DNA from: Mesorhizobium_K sp040049215
GTDB taxonomy: Bacteria; Pseudomonadota; Alphaproteobacteria; Rhizobiales; Rhizobiaceae
Assembly: GCF_040049215.1 (NCBI RefSeq)
Contig: NZ_JBDZDN010000001.1
Span: forward strand, 496,001 to 560,000
DNA length: 64,000 bases
Reading direction: 5' to 3'
The notes beneath the pieces were generated by a model, which saw only the letters and a list, made by a program, of their open reading frames with translations, was not told where the DNA came from and made no database searches. Below are positions 34,397 through 47,350 of this stretch, piece after piece (within the stretch, counting starts at the first letter, position 1; the number at the start of each line of letters is the position of its first letter). Made by a program: the position numbers and the translations under genes.

Positions 34397-35311
34397 TTAC
34401 TTCACGAAGGGCCTGAGCACGTCGCGGGCAAGCAGGAAACCGCGCTTCACGGCAGCGTCGCTGCCCTCGAACCTGCGGTCCTCGTGCTCGATGATGACAG
34501 GGCCGTCGTAGCCGACGCGGTAAAGACCCGAGAAAAAGCCGTTCCAGTCGACCTCGCCGAGGCCCGGCATGCGCGGGATCTGCCAGCCAATGCCTACCGA
34601 CATGATGCCCCGCTCGTAGAGCCCGTCGCGATCGATCATGAGGTCCTTGGCGTGGACATGGAACATATGCGGCCCGAACTCGCGGATGAATCGTCCCTGG
34701 TCGATCATCTGCCAGACCAGGTGCGACGGGTCGTAGTTCATGCCGACCTCGCCTTTCCACTCCTCGATGATGCGGCGCCAGACATAGGGCGAATACGCGA
34801 TGTTGTGCCCGCCCGGCCACTCGTCATAACTGAAGATCATCGGGCAGTTCTCGAAGGCGAGCCTGACACCGTTGTCGCGCGCGAAGGCGATGATGTCCGG
34901 CCAGACCTTGCGGGCCTCCTGCCAGTTGGCCTCGACGTTTTGCGAGGCGTCGCCGCCGCAGAAGGTGTTGACTAGGCCGACGCCCATCCTGCCGGCTCCG
35001 GCGATGACCTTCTTGAGGTGCTCGATGACCGCCTTGCGGTGCGCCTTGTCGGGATGCAGCGGGTTCGGATAGTAGCCGAGCGCGGAGACCTCAAGGCCTT
35101 TCTTCTTCAACTTTGAGACGATGGCCTTGCCTTGCGAAGCGGTGATCGAGGCCACGTCGATATGGCTGGTTCCGGCATAGCGGCGCGTGGGACCCGACGA
35201 TTTCGGCCAGCAGGCGATCTCCAAAGCCTCGAAACCCGACAAACTCGCCCAATCGGCGATCCCATCGAGCGGCGTTTCCGGAAAGGGTGCGGTCAGCAAT
35301 CCGAGCTTCAT
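34397..35311 (-). CDS. Sugar phosphate isomerase/epimerase family protein (TIM barrel)
   Basis: This 304-residue enzyme belongs to the xylose isomerase-like TIM-barrel superfamily (AP_endonuc_2 fold). It shows the metal-binding and strand motifs LAFENCPMIFS, GMNYDPSHLVWQ, MFHVHAKDLMID and PVIIEHEDRRFEG. I chose the ATG at the conserved MKLGLLTAPFPE start; a much longer upstream frame has no coding character. The precise substrate, a sugar, inositol derivative or hydroxypyruvate-like compound, is unknown. It shares a 264-base divergent promoter region with the sigma factor gene. Confidence 0.87.
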   Translation of the reverse strand: MKLGLLTAPFPETPLDGIADWASLSGFEALEIACWPKSSGPTRRYAGTSHIDVASITASQGKAIVSKLKKKGLEVSALGYYPNPLHPDKAHRKAVIEHLKKVIAGAGRMGVGLVNTFCGGDASQNVEANWQEARKVWPDIIAFARDNGVRLAFENCPMIFSYDEWPGGHNIAYSPYVWRRIIEEWKGEVGMNYDPSHLVWQMIDQGRFIREFGPHMFHVHAKDLMIDRDGLYERGIMSVGIGWQIPRMPGLGEVDWNGFFSGLYRVGYDGPVIIEHEDRRFEGSDAAVKRGFLLARDVLRPFVK

Positions 35312-35464
35312 GACAATCTCCCGATCTATTGATCCCAACGAGGCCGCTGAACGCTTTCCCCCGCGCACCACGCTTATCAAAGGAAGACGCGCCGCTGGCA
35401 AGGCAGTTTCCCACCGGCGACTCGATGGCCGGCGAGTTGGGGATGTCACCCACAAGTCAGCCAG

Positions 35465-35489
35465 GGAACATTTGCCGCCGTTGCGCGTT
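35465..35489 (+). promoter_or_regulatory. EcfG (general stress sigma)-type promoter before rpoH2
   Basis: GGAAC at 35465-35469 and CGTT at 35486-35489 are separated by 16 bases, matching the alphaproteobacterial EcfG/RpoE2 consensus GGAAC-N16/17-CGTT. It lies about 87 bases before the GTG of the RpoH2-type gene on the same strand. Control of rpoH2 by the general stress sigma factor is established in Sinorhizobium, which supports the call. Confidence 0.7.
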
Positions 35490-35575
35490 TGCAGTTTTTG
35501 CGCGCGTCTTGCCGGCGTCGCGTAAGCGTGGCCGCCGGCTTCGCGGACGGTCGCGCCAAGCATCGGGAGCGCCGC

Positions 35576-36436
<861 letters not shown>

Positions 36437-36453
36437 CCGAATCCTTGTTTGTC

Positions 36454-36496
36454 GCAATTCCTAGGGAAAACCGGTTTCCACTTTTCCTGGAATTGC
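36454..36496. repeat. Rhizobial intergenic hairpin repeat
   Basis: GCAATTCC and GGAATTGC form perfect outer arms; the inner arms AGGGAAAA and TTTTCCT extend the stem with two bulges. The motif resembles the dispersed hairpin repeats of Mesorhizobium and Sinorhizobium with a GCAATTCC-GGAAAA core. It lies between two convergent genes, so it may act as a bidirectional terminator. Confidence 0.65.
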
Positions 36497-36507
36497 TCCG
36501 GGCGCCG

Positions 36508-38046
36508 TCAGCTATCCGTGATGATCTTGACCTTGTCGCCGGCAGAGACGGCGGCGCCGGGCGAAAGCGCGTTCAGGACCCGGAAAAGCTCGAGCTTCCG
36601 GTCGACGCCGACCATCGACGCGGCGATCGACCCTACCGTCTGGCCCGGCCTGACTGTCACGATGCGCACCCTCAGCGGCTTCAGCGAAGCCTTGTCGCGG
36701 GCGGACAGCACCTTGAAGCTGCCCCCGACCGTCTGGGCTGTCGCGTCAAGCTGATCGCTCGCCATGGGCGCGGCCGTGAGCAGCCTGTACACTTGGCCCG
36801 AAGCCCTGATTACCGTGATGTCGAATTTCCAGCCGTCAGCGGCGGCGCGGGCGGTGGCGGCCTCATTGCCGTTTATTGTCAGCGTGCGAATGCTCGAAGG
36901 ATCGAGACCGGCAACCCAGCCTGAGCGGATGTAGTCGGCCAGTTGCGTGCGCCCGTTAAGCGTTACCCCGTCGAAACGCACTGCAAGCTCGCCCGGTCCC
37001 GTCGCCGTCACGGCAGCGGCGCTGTTGTCGATGACGAAGCCCGGCGGCACCGAGAAGGAGATGCCGAGGCGCGGGTGCAGGAACGTGTTGCCGCGCACGA
37101 AACCTTCCTCCGGCGTATCGCCGTAGAGTAATCCGTCAATGCCGGCGAGGAAGGAATCGCGATCGCGCGCGCCCTGCCCGGGTGGCCCGAACTGGCGGGC
37201 ATGCCGCTGTGCCAGCTCGATGCGCTGGGGGGCGTTCGGATGGCTGGCCAGGAAGTCGAGGCTGGCGTCGGTCGCGCCACTCACCGAGCGGAAATCAGTA
37301 TAGGCCGACATGGACTGAAGGAAACGTCCCGCCGCATTGGGGTCGAAGCCGGCCTGGCCGCTGGTCCGGATGCCGATGGCGTCGGCCTCCAGCTCCTGGT
37401 TGCGCGAGAACTGCGCCAGCCGGAGCTTGCCGCGGATCAGCGCCATGCTCGCGTTCGGATTCGTACTGAGCACGTCGGTCACCACCTTGGTGGCAAGCAC
37501 CTCCTCGGCTTCCTTCTGCTGGCGCTGCAGGCCGTGATTGGCGGTGACATGGCCCATCTCGTGAGCGACAACGGCGGCAAGTTCGGCTGAATCGTTGGCC
37601 AGAGCCAGCAAGCCGCGGGTGATGTAGAGATAACCGCCAGGCAGCGCGAAGGCATTCACGTTCGGGGAATTCAGGATCGTGATGCGGTAAGCCTGCTGGG
37701 GATTGCCGGACACGGTGGTGAGGCTGCCGACGACCTTGGCGACCATGCGCTCGAGCTTGGGATCGGAATATTCGCCGCCATAGGTCGCAAGGATGCGCGG
37801 ATGCTGGGCCTTGGCGAGCTCGGCCAGCCTGTCGTTGCGGGAAACGGAATCGACGGTAACGGGTGTCTCGGACGGGCGGAATGCCGATTCCTTGATCTGG
37901 CCGCCCGTCGAGAGGCTGGAGAGCGCCTGGCAGCCGGCAAGCAACGCCATCAGCCCCACGGCGGCGGCAAGGCGCGCGACGTGGTTCAGCGGGCGGGACG
38001 GCCGCGAATTGGTCCCTCCTCGGCTGATCTTGCAGAACGGCAGCAC
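36508..38046 (-). CDS. M48-family zinc metalloprotease lipoprotein with C-terminal LysM-like domain
   Basis: This protein of about 512 residues has a lipobox (MALLAGC, Cys near residue 39), an M48 peptidase domain with the zinc motif AHEMGHVTANHG (near 162) and third ligand in QELEADAIG, a middle domain, and a C-terminal LysM-like segment (TVRPGQTVGSIAASM). It resembles BepA/YfgC-type periplasmic proteases that maintain outer-membrane assembly. I favour a GTG start four bases after GAAAGGA; an ATG 26 codons upstream is possible but gives a long pre-signal leader. It lies just downstream of thiQ on the same strand, with a 110-base gap. Confidence 0.85.
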   Translation of the reverse strand: MLPFCKISRGGTNSRPSRPLNHVARLAAAVGLMALLAGCQALSSLSTGGQIKESAFRPSETPVTVDSVSRNDRLAELAKAQHPRILATYGGEYSDPKLERMVAKVVGSLTTVSGNPQQAYRITILNSPNVNAFALPGGYLYITRGLLALANDSAELAAVVAHEMGHVTANHGLQRQQKEAEEVLATKVVTDVLSTNPNASMALIRGKLRLAQFSRNQELEADAIGIRTSGQAGFDPNAAGRFLQSMSAYTDFRSVSGATDASLDFLASHPNAPQRIELAQRHARQFGPPGQGARDRDSFLAGIDGLLYGDTPEEGFVRGNTFLHPRLGISFSVPPGFVIDNSAAAVTATGPGELAVRFDGVTLNGRTQLADYIRSGWVAGLDPSSIRTLTINGNEAATARAAADGWKFDITVIRASGQVYRLLTAAPMASDQLDATAQTVGGSFKVLSARDKASLKPLRVRIVTVRPGQTVGSIAASMVGVDRKLELFRVLNALSPGAAVSAGDKVKIITDS

Positions 38047-38157
38047 AATGTCCTTTCGGTTGACGGCGCGCCGGCCTTTGGGAATCGGCGCCGCCTCAAT
38101 CTGCTCTCGGTTTGCCAATACCATAAAATGGCCCCTAAAGCGTGATTTGATCGTAAA

Positions 38158-38916
38158 TTATGTCCGCTTCCGGGCAAATTCCGTGATGTCGGTTCCGATA
38201 TAGCGTCGAAACGCTTCAGGACCAGTCTCGTCGAAGAAGGTTTCGACAGCTCCAGTCGCCGCGACGGCGCCTTCCTCCAGGAAAACCATGTCTTGCGCAA
38301 TCAGCCTGGCGTCCCCAGGCTGGTGCGTCACGAACAGCACGGTCATGGCCCGCTCCGCCTGGACGCCGACGAGCAGTTCCAGCATGTCCTCGCGAAGGGC
38401 CGGCCCGAGCGATCCGAACGGCTCGTCGAGCAGGAGAACGGGGCGGTTGCGAACCAGGATGCGCGCGAGCGCCACGCGCTGCCGCTCGCCGCCCGAGAGT
38501 TCACGCGGCAGACGATGGTCCTTGCCGGCAAGGCCGGTGCGCTCCAGCGCGGCGGCGACCGCCGCCCTGTCGGCCGGCGTGAGGCGCAAGGACGGCGACC
38601 GCCCCAGCCCTACATTGGCGGCGACGTCGAGATGAGCGAACAAATTGTTCTCCTGGAACATCATGGAGACCGGCCGGGCGGCTGGCGGAACCGCCGTCAC
38701 GTCGTTGTGGCCGATGAACACCCGGCCCGAATCCGGCTTCTCGAACCCGGCGACCAGGTTGAGCAGCGTCGACTTTCCCGAGCCGCTCGGTCCCATGACG
38801 GCGGTGATTGCCGCGGGCCTGATCTCCACGTCGAAGCGCATCTGCGCTTCGCCGTAGCTGAAGCGCACATCGTCGAGGCGGACGGCCGCGCCGGCCTGCT
38901 GAACATGTTCACTCAA
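38158..38916 (-). CDS. thiQ: Thiamine ABC transporter ATP-binding protein
   Basis: This 252-residue ATPase powers thiamine/TPP import with ThiP and ThiB. Walker A is MGPSGSGKSTLLNL, the Q-loop MMFQENNLFAH, the signature LSGGERQRVALARI, and Walker B VLLLDEPFGSL. No ATG or GTG is available at the expected place; a TTG overlapping the thiP stop (TTGA) begins LSEHVQQAG and gives normal length, so a coupled TTG start is most likely. It is the last gene of the riboswitch-controlled thiBPQ operon. Confidence 0.92.
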   Translation of the reverse strand: MSEHVQQAGAAVRLDDVRFSYGEAQMRFDVEIRPAAITAVMGPSGSGKSTLLNLVAGFEKPDSGRVFIGHNDVTAVPPAARPVSMMFQENNLFAHLDVAANVGLGRSPSLRLTPADRAAVAAALERTGLAGKDHRLPRELSGGERQRVALARILVRNRPVLLLDEPFGSLGPALREDMLELLVGVQAERAMTVLFVTHQPGDARLIAQDMVFLEEGAVAATGAVETFFDETGPEAFRRYIGTDITEFARKRT

Positions 38917-40523
38917 GCGGCCCGCTCCTTCCCGAACCAGTCGGCGAGAAATACCAGCACCAGGCAGAGCAGGCCCAGCATTAGCGCCAACCCCGCGGCG
39001 TCGTCGGTGCGGTAGGAGCCGAGGCGGGCAAGCAGGAGATATGGCAGCGTCTGGACGGAATCGCTGCCGAACAGCGCAATCACACCGAGATCTCCGAGCG
39101 ACAGCGCCATGGCGAAGGCGAAGCCGGTGGCTATCGGCCTGCGCACCACGGGCCAGTCTATCAGCCTCGCCCGGTTCCAGCCGCCGATGCCGAGCTGGGC
39201 GCACAGCCGGTCGTTGCGCTCAGCCGCAGCATCGTAGGCCGGGCGGATGGCCCGGATGGCGAAGGGCATCGCCATCACGGCGTTGACGGCGACGACCATG
39301 ACCGGAGCAGCGGCGAAGAGAAATTCGGTGTGCCGGAGCAACACGAACCAGCCCGCCCCGATGACGACTGGCGGCACGACCAGCACGAAGCCGGCCCCGG
39401 TGCCCGCCGCGCTTTCGAGGAAGCCCGCCCCCTTGGCGTGTCGTCTGGCAAGGGCCTGGCGCGCAGCCGCCAGAGACAGGGCGATGGAGACGGACAGAAC
39501 CGCCGAAAGGACGGCCAGAACAATGCTGGTCGCCGTCGCCCGCCGGACCGTGGGGTCCGTCGCAAGACGGCCAAGGTCGGCCGCCAGGCCGGCAATCAGC
39601 GTGGCGGCCATGGGCGCGGCGACAAAGAGCAAGGCCAGGACGACAAGCGCGGCATTGAAAGCAGTTTCCGTTCTTCCGATCGTGACGAATTTGCGCGACG
39701 AGACCGGCAAGCTCGCGTCGATCGCGGCATTGGCGCCAAGGCGGGCCAGCACGGCCAGGACGATGGCCGTCAGCGCGATCTGCAAAACGGTAAAGGTCAC
39801 CGCCCGCGCCGGATCGAAATCGAAGCGCAGCGCTTGGTAGATGGCGACCTCGAGCGTCGTCGCGGCGGGTCCGCCGCCAAGCGTCAGCACGATGGTGAAG
39901 GAGGTAATGCAGAGCATGAAGACCAGGCCGGCGACGCCCGGCAGAGCCGCGCGCATGGCCGGCCACTCGATCAGCCGGAACGAGGCCGCCGGCCCCATGC
40001 CGAGCTGGCTCGCCAGCCGCCATTGATCGGCAGGCAAGGTATCGAGCGCTTCGAGAAAGAGCCTCGCCGCCAGCGGCAGATTGAAGAAGAAGTGGGCGAC
40101 CAGAATGCCGGAAAGCCCATAGATGCCCGGCCAATCGCCGCCGACCAGCGTCGACAGCGGCGCGGCGAGGATGCCGGCGCGCCCGAGCAACGCGAGGATG
40201 CCGAGCGCGGCGACGATCGCCGGAAGCGCGAGCGGCAGGGCGAAAAGCCTGAGGATGAAGGCACGGCCCGGAAAGGCCGGATGACGCGACAGCGCGCGCG
40301 CCACGAAGATAGCAGGCACCACCGACAGGGCCGTCGACAGCGCGGCCTGACAAAGGGTGAAGCGGACGGTCCTGCCCAGATAGGAATCGAAGGCGGCCGC
40401 CGCGCCGCCGACGTCGCGCAGTCCCTCGGCCAGCAGCCCCGCGAATGCGCCGCCTATCAGCAGTGCGATGGCGGCAAGGGCGAGGATGCCGGCGAGGATG
40501 CGGGGATCGCGCGATCCGCTCAC
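38913..40523 (-). CDS. thiP: Thiamine ABC transporter permease
   Basis: This 536-residue inner-membrane permease is of the fused two-unit type (about 12 helices, two EAA-like loops near LASQLGMGPAASFRLIEWP and LCAQLGIGGWNRARLIDWP), typical of ThiP. It follows thiB by 30 bases and overlaps thiQ by four bases. Its function as the thiamine channel is supported by the upstream TPP riboswitch and by the thiB and thiQ neighbours. Confidence 0.94.
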   Translation of the reverse strand: MSGSRDPRILAGILALAAIALLIGGAFAGLLAEGLRDVGGAAAAFDSYLGRTVRFTLCQAALSTALSVVPAIFVARALSRHPAFPGRAFILRLFALPLALPAIVAALGILALLGRAGILAAPLSTLVGGDWPGIYGLSGILVAHFFFNLPLAARLFLEALDTLPADQWRLASQLGMGPAASFRLIEWPAMRAALPGVAGLVFMLCITSFTIVLTLGGGPAATTLEVAIYQALRFDFDPARAVTFTVLQIALTAIVLAVLARLGANAAIDASLPVSSRKFVTIGRTETAFNAALVVLALLFVAAPMAATLIAGLAADLGRLATDPTVRRATATSIVLAVLSAVLSVSIALSLAAARQALARRHAKGAGFLESAAGTGAGFVLVVPPVVIGAGWFVLLRHTEFLFAAAPVMVVAVNAVMAMPFAIRAIRPAYDAAAERNDRLCAQLGIGGWNRARLIDWPVVRRPIATGFAFAMALSLGDLGVIALFGSDSVQTLPYLLLARLGSYRTDDAAGLALMLGLLCLVLVFLADWFGKERAA

Positions 40524-40553
40524 CGCGGCGGAGCCTTCATGGCAGCAGCAACT

Positions 40554-41555
40554 TCATTTGCTCATCGCGCCCAGCCATTCATCCACCCAGGCCTTGCGGT
40601 TGGCAGCCACTTCGTCGGCCGAAAAGAGCAGCGTCTTCGACGGCTCGACCAGTTTGCCGAAGGCGGGGTTGAGCGGCTTGTCGGTCTTGCCGGCCGGGAA
40701 CATCCAGTTGGTCTCCGGAATGACGTCCTGGAACCCCGGCCCCGTCATGAAGCCGATGAACTTCGCCGCCAGCGGGTTCTTCGCCCCCGTCGTGGTGATG
40801 CCGGCCACCTCGATCTGCAGGTAGTGGCCTTCGTCGAAAGCCGCCGCCTTATACCTTTCCGTATCCTCGGCGACCATGTGGTAGGCCGGCGACGTCGTGT
40901 AGGAGAGCACCATCGGCGCCTCGCCCTTGGTGAACAACCCATAGGCCTCGCTCCAGCCGGGCGTCACCGTGAGCACGCGGTTCTTGAGCTTCGCCCAGGC
41001 TTCCGGCGCCTTGTCGCCGTAGACGACCTTCACCCATAGAACCAGGCCGAGGCCCGGCGTCGAGGTGCGCGGATCCTGCAGCACGATCTTCTCGTTCGGA
41101 TCGCCCTCGACCAGCTCATGCAGGCTCTTTGGCGGCGTCTTCAGCTTGTCGGAATCGTAGATGACCGCGAAATGGGCATAGTCGTACGGCACGAAGACAT
41201 CGTCGCTCCAGCCGCCCGGAACCTCGATCGACGCAAGATCGGCGCCGGAAGGCGCAAAAAGGCCCGTAGCCTTGGCTTCCGCCGTCAAATTCGTGTCGAG
41301 ACCAAGCACGATGTCGGCCTTGGTCGAACCGCCTTCGAGCTTCAATCGGTTGAGCAGCGCCACGCCGTCCGCCACCGCAACGAACTCGACGTCGCAGCCG
41401 CATTCGGTCTCGAAAGCCTTCTCGACTTGCGGGCCGGGTCCCCATTCGGAAGTGAAGCTTTCGTAAGTGTAGATGGTGAGCTTTTCCTGCGCGGTTGCGG
41501 GCGGCGCAGCCAGGCCAAGGGAAAGAGCAATCAGGGGCAGAAATCTCGTGCGCAT
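40554..41555 (-). CDS. thiB: Thiamine-binding periplasmic protein
   Basis: This 333-residue periplasmic binding protein has a Sec signal peptide (about residues 1-22, ending in ATAQ) and the ThiB opening KLTIYTYESFTSEWGPGP. The aromatic-rich ligand region includes VPYDYAHFAVIYDSD and LSYTTSPAYHM. It is the first gene of the thiBPQ operon, directly behind a TPP riboswitch, so its expression should fall when thiamine diphosphate is plentiful. Confidence 0.95.
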   Translation of the reverse strand: MRTRFLPLIALSLGLAAPPATAQEKLTIYTYESFTSEWGPGPQVEKAFETECGCDVEFVAVADGVALLNRLKLEGGSTKADIVLGLDTNLTAEAKATGLFAPSGADLASIEVPGGWSDDVFVPYDYAHFAVIYDSDKLKTPPKSLHELVEGDPNEKIVLQDPRTSTPGLGLVLWVKVVYGDKAPEAWAKLKNRVLTVTPGWSEAYGLFTKGEAPMVLSYTTSPAYHMVAEDTERYKAAAFDEGHYLQIEVAGITTTGAKNPLAAKFIGFMTGPGFQDVIPETNWMFPAGKTDKPLNPAFGKLVEPSKTLLFSADEVAANRKAWVDEWLGAMSK

Positions 41556-41610
41556 CAGCGCCTCCTTCGTTCGAGTGAAGGGAAACCAGGCGCCGGATGC
41601 TTCCGAAACG

Positions 41611-41697
41611 TCTAATCCCTCCGCCGGTACAAACCGGATCAGGTTCAGCGGGTTGGCAATCGCCTCTCAGCCGGTCGAGCCGGCACCCCGTTAGAGC
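41611..41697 (-). promoter_or_regulatory. TPP riboswitch (THI box) upstream of thiBPQ
   Basis: Read leftwards, the element shows all conserved blocks: ACGGGGTGCC, GGCTGAGAGG, ACCCGCTGAACCTGATCCGG (ends with the CTGA-ACCTGATC core) and ACCGGCGGAGGGA. It starts directly ahead of the thiB leader and ends about 56 bases before its ATG. Binding of thiamine diphosphate should lower expression of the importer. Confidence 0.95.
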
Positions 41698-41801
41698 GTC
41701 ATCAGAAATAGTGCCCAAGCCTTAGGCACGCAAGCTTTTGTTTGCTCCAGCGCGGCTTTGCGCCTTCCACTTTTGATATGCCGCGTGGTAAGGGCCTCGC
41801 C

Positions 41802-42443
41802 ATGAGCCGATTCATCATCCTCCTTGGCGGCAAGCTGGTGCGCACGCCGCGTCTGGATGCCCAAGTGGCGGGTGCCCGCGTGATCGCCGCGGACGCCGGG
41901 ATGAACCATGCCAAGACGCTCGGCATCACCCCGGAGCTGTGGGTCGGCGACTTCGATTCGGTGAGCGACGAGATCGCGGCGGAGTATGCTCATATCCCGC
42001 AGGACCGCTACCCGCACGAAAAGGACAGCACCGACGGCGAACTGGCCGTCGCCGAGGCGCTCAAACGCGGCGCCACCTCGCTCGTGCTTGCCGGCGCTTT
42101 CGGCGGCCGCGCCGATCACGCTTTCCTGCACGTCGCACTGGCAATCCGGCGCGCCAAGGAAGGCCTGCCGGTCATCATCACCAGCGGCAACCAGGAAGCC
42201 TATCCGCTGCTGCCCGGTTCGCGCGACTTCGACTTCGAGGACGGCACGCTGTTCAGCATCCTCGGTTTCTCGCATCTGTCCGGCGTGTCGGTTCTCGGCG
42301 CGAAATGGCCTCTCGACAGCGTCGAGGTTCCGTTCGGAACGTCGCGCACCATCTCCAACGAGGTGCGCGGCGATCTTCGCATTTCCATCGCCGTCGGCCG
42401 CGCCCTGCTCCTCGCCCACCCTTATCCGGGCCTGAGCTTCTAA
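41802..42443 (+). CDS. Thiamine diphosphokinase
   Basis: This 213-residue thiamine pyrophosphokinase makes TPP from thiamine and ATP. Diagnostic motifs are VIAADAGMNHAKTLG, ELWVGDFDSVSDE, EKDSTDGELAVAEAL and AGAFGGRADHAFLH. I chose the ATG at MSRFIILLGG, with AAGGG upstream. It is divergent from the riboswitch-controlled importer, so import and activation of thiamine are encoded back to back. The ABC-F gene follows eight bases later. Confidence 0.93.
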   Translation: MSRFIILLGGKLVRTPRLDAQVAGARVIAADAGMNHAKTLGITPELWVGDFDSVSDEIAAEYAHIPQDRYPHEKDSTDGELAVAEALKRGATSLVLAGAFGGRADHAFLHVALAIRRAKEGLPVIITSGNQEAYPLLPGSRDFDFEDGTLFSILGFSHLSGVSVLGAKWPLDSVEVPFGTSRTISNEVRGDLRISIAVGRALLLAHPYPGLSF

Positions 42444-42450
42444 CGGAACA

Positions 42451-44280
<1,830 letters not shown>

Positions 44281-44290
44281 GGCTTCCGGC

Positions 44291-45790
44291 TTAGCCCGGC
44301 GCCGTGGTCGAACCGGCGCTGGGCGTCGCCCAGGCCTTCAGCGCCTCGTCGAACACCTGGTCGCCGGGAATGCCCTTTTCCATGGTGAAGAGCGCGCGGC
44401 GGCCGGATTTGTAGACCACCGGGATGTCGATCCAGCTCTGACGGCGCAGCAGCGTCAGGTTGGCGTCGGTCTCCGCCTTGCTGTCGTTCAGAGCCACCAG
44501 GAAGAAGCCGTCGGCAATCTTGGCCGGGATGCCGATCAGCGGATTGCCCGCTTCCTGCTCGGAACCCTTCATCGCGACGCGCAAGATGTTGTCTATGCCG
44601 CCGCCGGGAAAGCCCTCGGGCGTGAGAAAGATCATCTCGATGATGTGGCTCGCCGGAAGCGACTGGTCGGCATTGCGCTTGATCGTCATGCGCAGTTGCA
44701 CATCCTTGCCGGGAATCGTCGCCTCGGCGCGGATTGCCGGCTCGGGCGGCAGGCTGCCGCCTGGCGATTCCTGCACCAGCGACCAAACGATCGAGCCGGG
44801 CTCGGCGGAACCCTCGGACGCGCTGGTGCGCTCCTCGTAGAAGATGGCTTTCTGGCCTACCGCGAGCGCCGGATCGGACGCGGTGGCAGGGGGCGTCGCG
44901 GCAGCCTCGTTCGTGGTACCGGGCGCTGCCTCTTCGCCGCCAGGCGCAGCTGTTTCGCCCGGCTGCGCAGCGATCGGCGGCGTCGCGCCTGGCGGCTGGG
45001 TCAGCGCGGCGACCGAGGTGCCCTCGCCGACGGTTGCGCCTCCATTGGCCGGACCGGGATCTGTCTCGGCGCCCTCCGGCGTCAGGCGTTGCGTGAATTT
45101 GGGCGTTTCGCTCGTCGCGGGAGCCGGCGATTCGGCAGCAGGCGTGTCCGCCGCGGGGGCCGATTCCGACGGCGGAGCCTCGGCCGTGCTGGAGCCCCCG
45201 CCAAGGCCGAGCAGGTCGCCGAAGGCATCGCGGTTGAGCCATATGCCATAGCCGCCGCCGGCGATGACCGCCAGCATGACGGCGGCGACGAGCAGCGGTC
45301 CGTAGCTGCGCCTGCGCACGGCGTCGGGCCGCTGCCGGACGAACGCTTCAGGCGCATCGTCGTCACCAAGATCGACCGGCGCGGCGGGTGCAGCCGCCGG
45401 CATCGGCTGGCGCAGCGGCGGCGCCTGCCTTGCGGCCGGTTCCGCATGCCTTGGCGCTGCCGGCGCTGGAGATGCCTTCGGCCAGGCCCCGGTCTTGACG
45501 GACGGCTGCTCCAGAACCTTCGGCTGCGGATTCTTCAGCGACGCGAAGACGTCCTCGAGTTCGGACAGCGGATCCGAGTTCGCGGCATATTCCCTCTCGA
45601 TCGACGTTATCGCATCCTCCAGCGCGCGGCGCTGGCGCTCGGCAACGCTGGGCGGCGGCGGCGGATTGATGGCGGCAAGCTTCGCCGCGACGGTCGCGCG
45701 CGCCTTCCCATAGACGCGCTCCCGGATCGCCGGAGTGGTTTCCCCCATCCCGTCGAGCGTCTTCTTCAGAACCGCTACGAAATCTGCCAT
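44291..45790 (-). CDS. Conserved hypothetical single-pass membrane protein with Pro/Ala-rich linkers
   Basis: This 499-residue protein has a cytosolic N-terminal helical domain (residues 1-90, with FVAVLKKTLDGMGETTPAIR), a proline/alanine linker (about 95-140), one membrane helix (about 163-185), a long Pro/Ala/Glu-rich extracytoplasmic linker (about 195-310), and a folded C-terminal domain (about 315-485) with segments KAIFYEERTSASEG and HIIEMIFLTPEGFPG. I do not recognise a named family. It ends 10 bases from the end of the convergent ABC-F gene. The architecture suggests a signal- or envelope-spanning protein. Confidence 0.75.
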   Translation of the reverse strand: MADFVAVLKKTLDGMGETTPAIRERVYGKARATVAAKLAAINPPPPPSVAERQRRALEDAITSIEREYAANSDPLSELEDVFASLKNPQPKVLEQPSVKTGAWPKASPAPAAPRHAEPAARQAPPLRQPMPAAAPAAPVDLGDDDAPEAFVRQRPDAVRRRSYGPLLVAAVMLAVIAGGGYGIWLNRDAFGDLLGLGGGSSTAEAPPSESAPAADTPAAESPAPATSETPKFTQRLTPEGAETDPGPANGGATVGEGTSVAALTQPPGATPPIAAQPGETAAPGGEEAAPGTTNEAAATPPATASDPALAVGQKAIFYEERTSASEGSAEPGSIVWSLVQESPGGSLPPEPAIRAEATIPGKDVQLRMTIKRNADQSLPASHIIEMIFLTPEGFPGGGIDNILRVAMKGSEQEAGNPLIGIPAKIADGFFLVALNDSKAETDANLTLLRRQSWIDIPVVYKSGRRALFTMEKGIPGDQVFDEALKAWATPSAGSTTAPG

Positions 45791-45861
45791 TCTCTATCGA
45801 CCTATACCGGTTCCCGGTTCGCGTTAAGCCTTTGACAGCCTTATACCGGGACGCCCATTAA

Positions 45862-47157
<1,296 letters not shown>

Positions 47158-47350
47158 AATTCTTCCCTTCGAATGCTTCCGAAACCGCTTGTGCCCAAGC
47201 GAACGACAGGCCTCTATAGCCGCAAGGCCTTTCGAGCGCGACATTTCTTTGCCCGTAGGCAGCGTCAGGCACAACAAGTCGCGCCTTTCGCATCATTTAC
47301 TTGGTTCATCGGACGCACTAGGCCCGAAATCCCGCCGTGAATAGGCCTAC

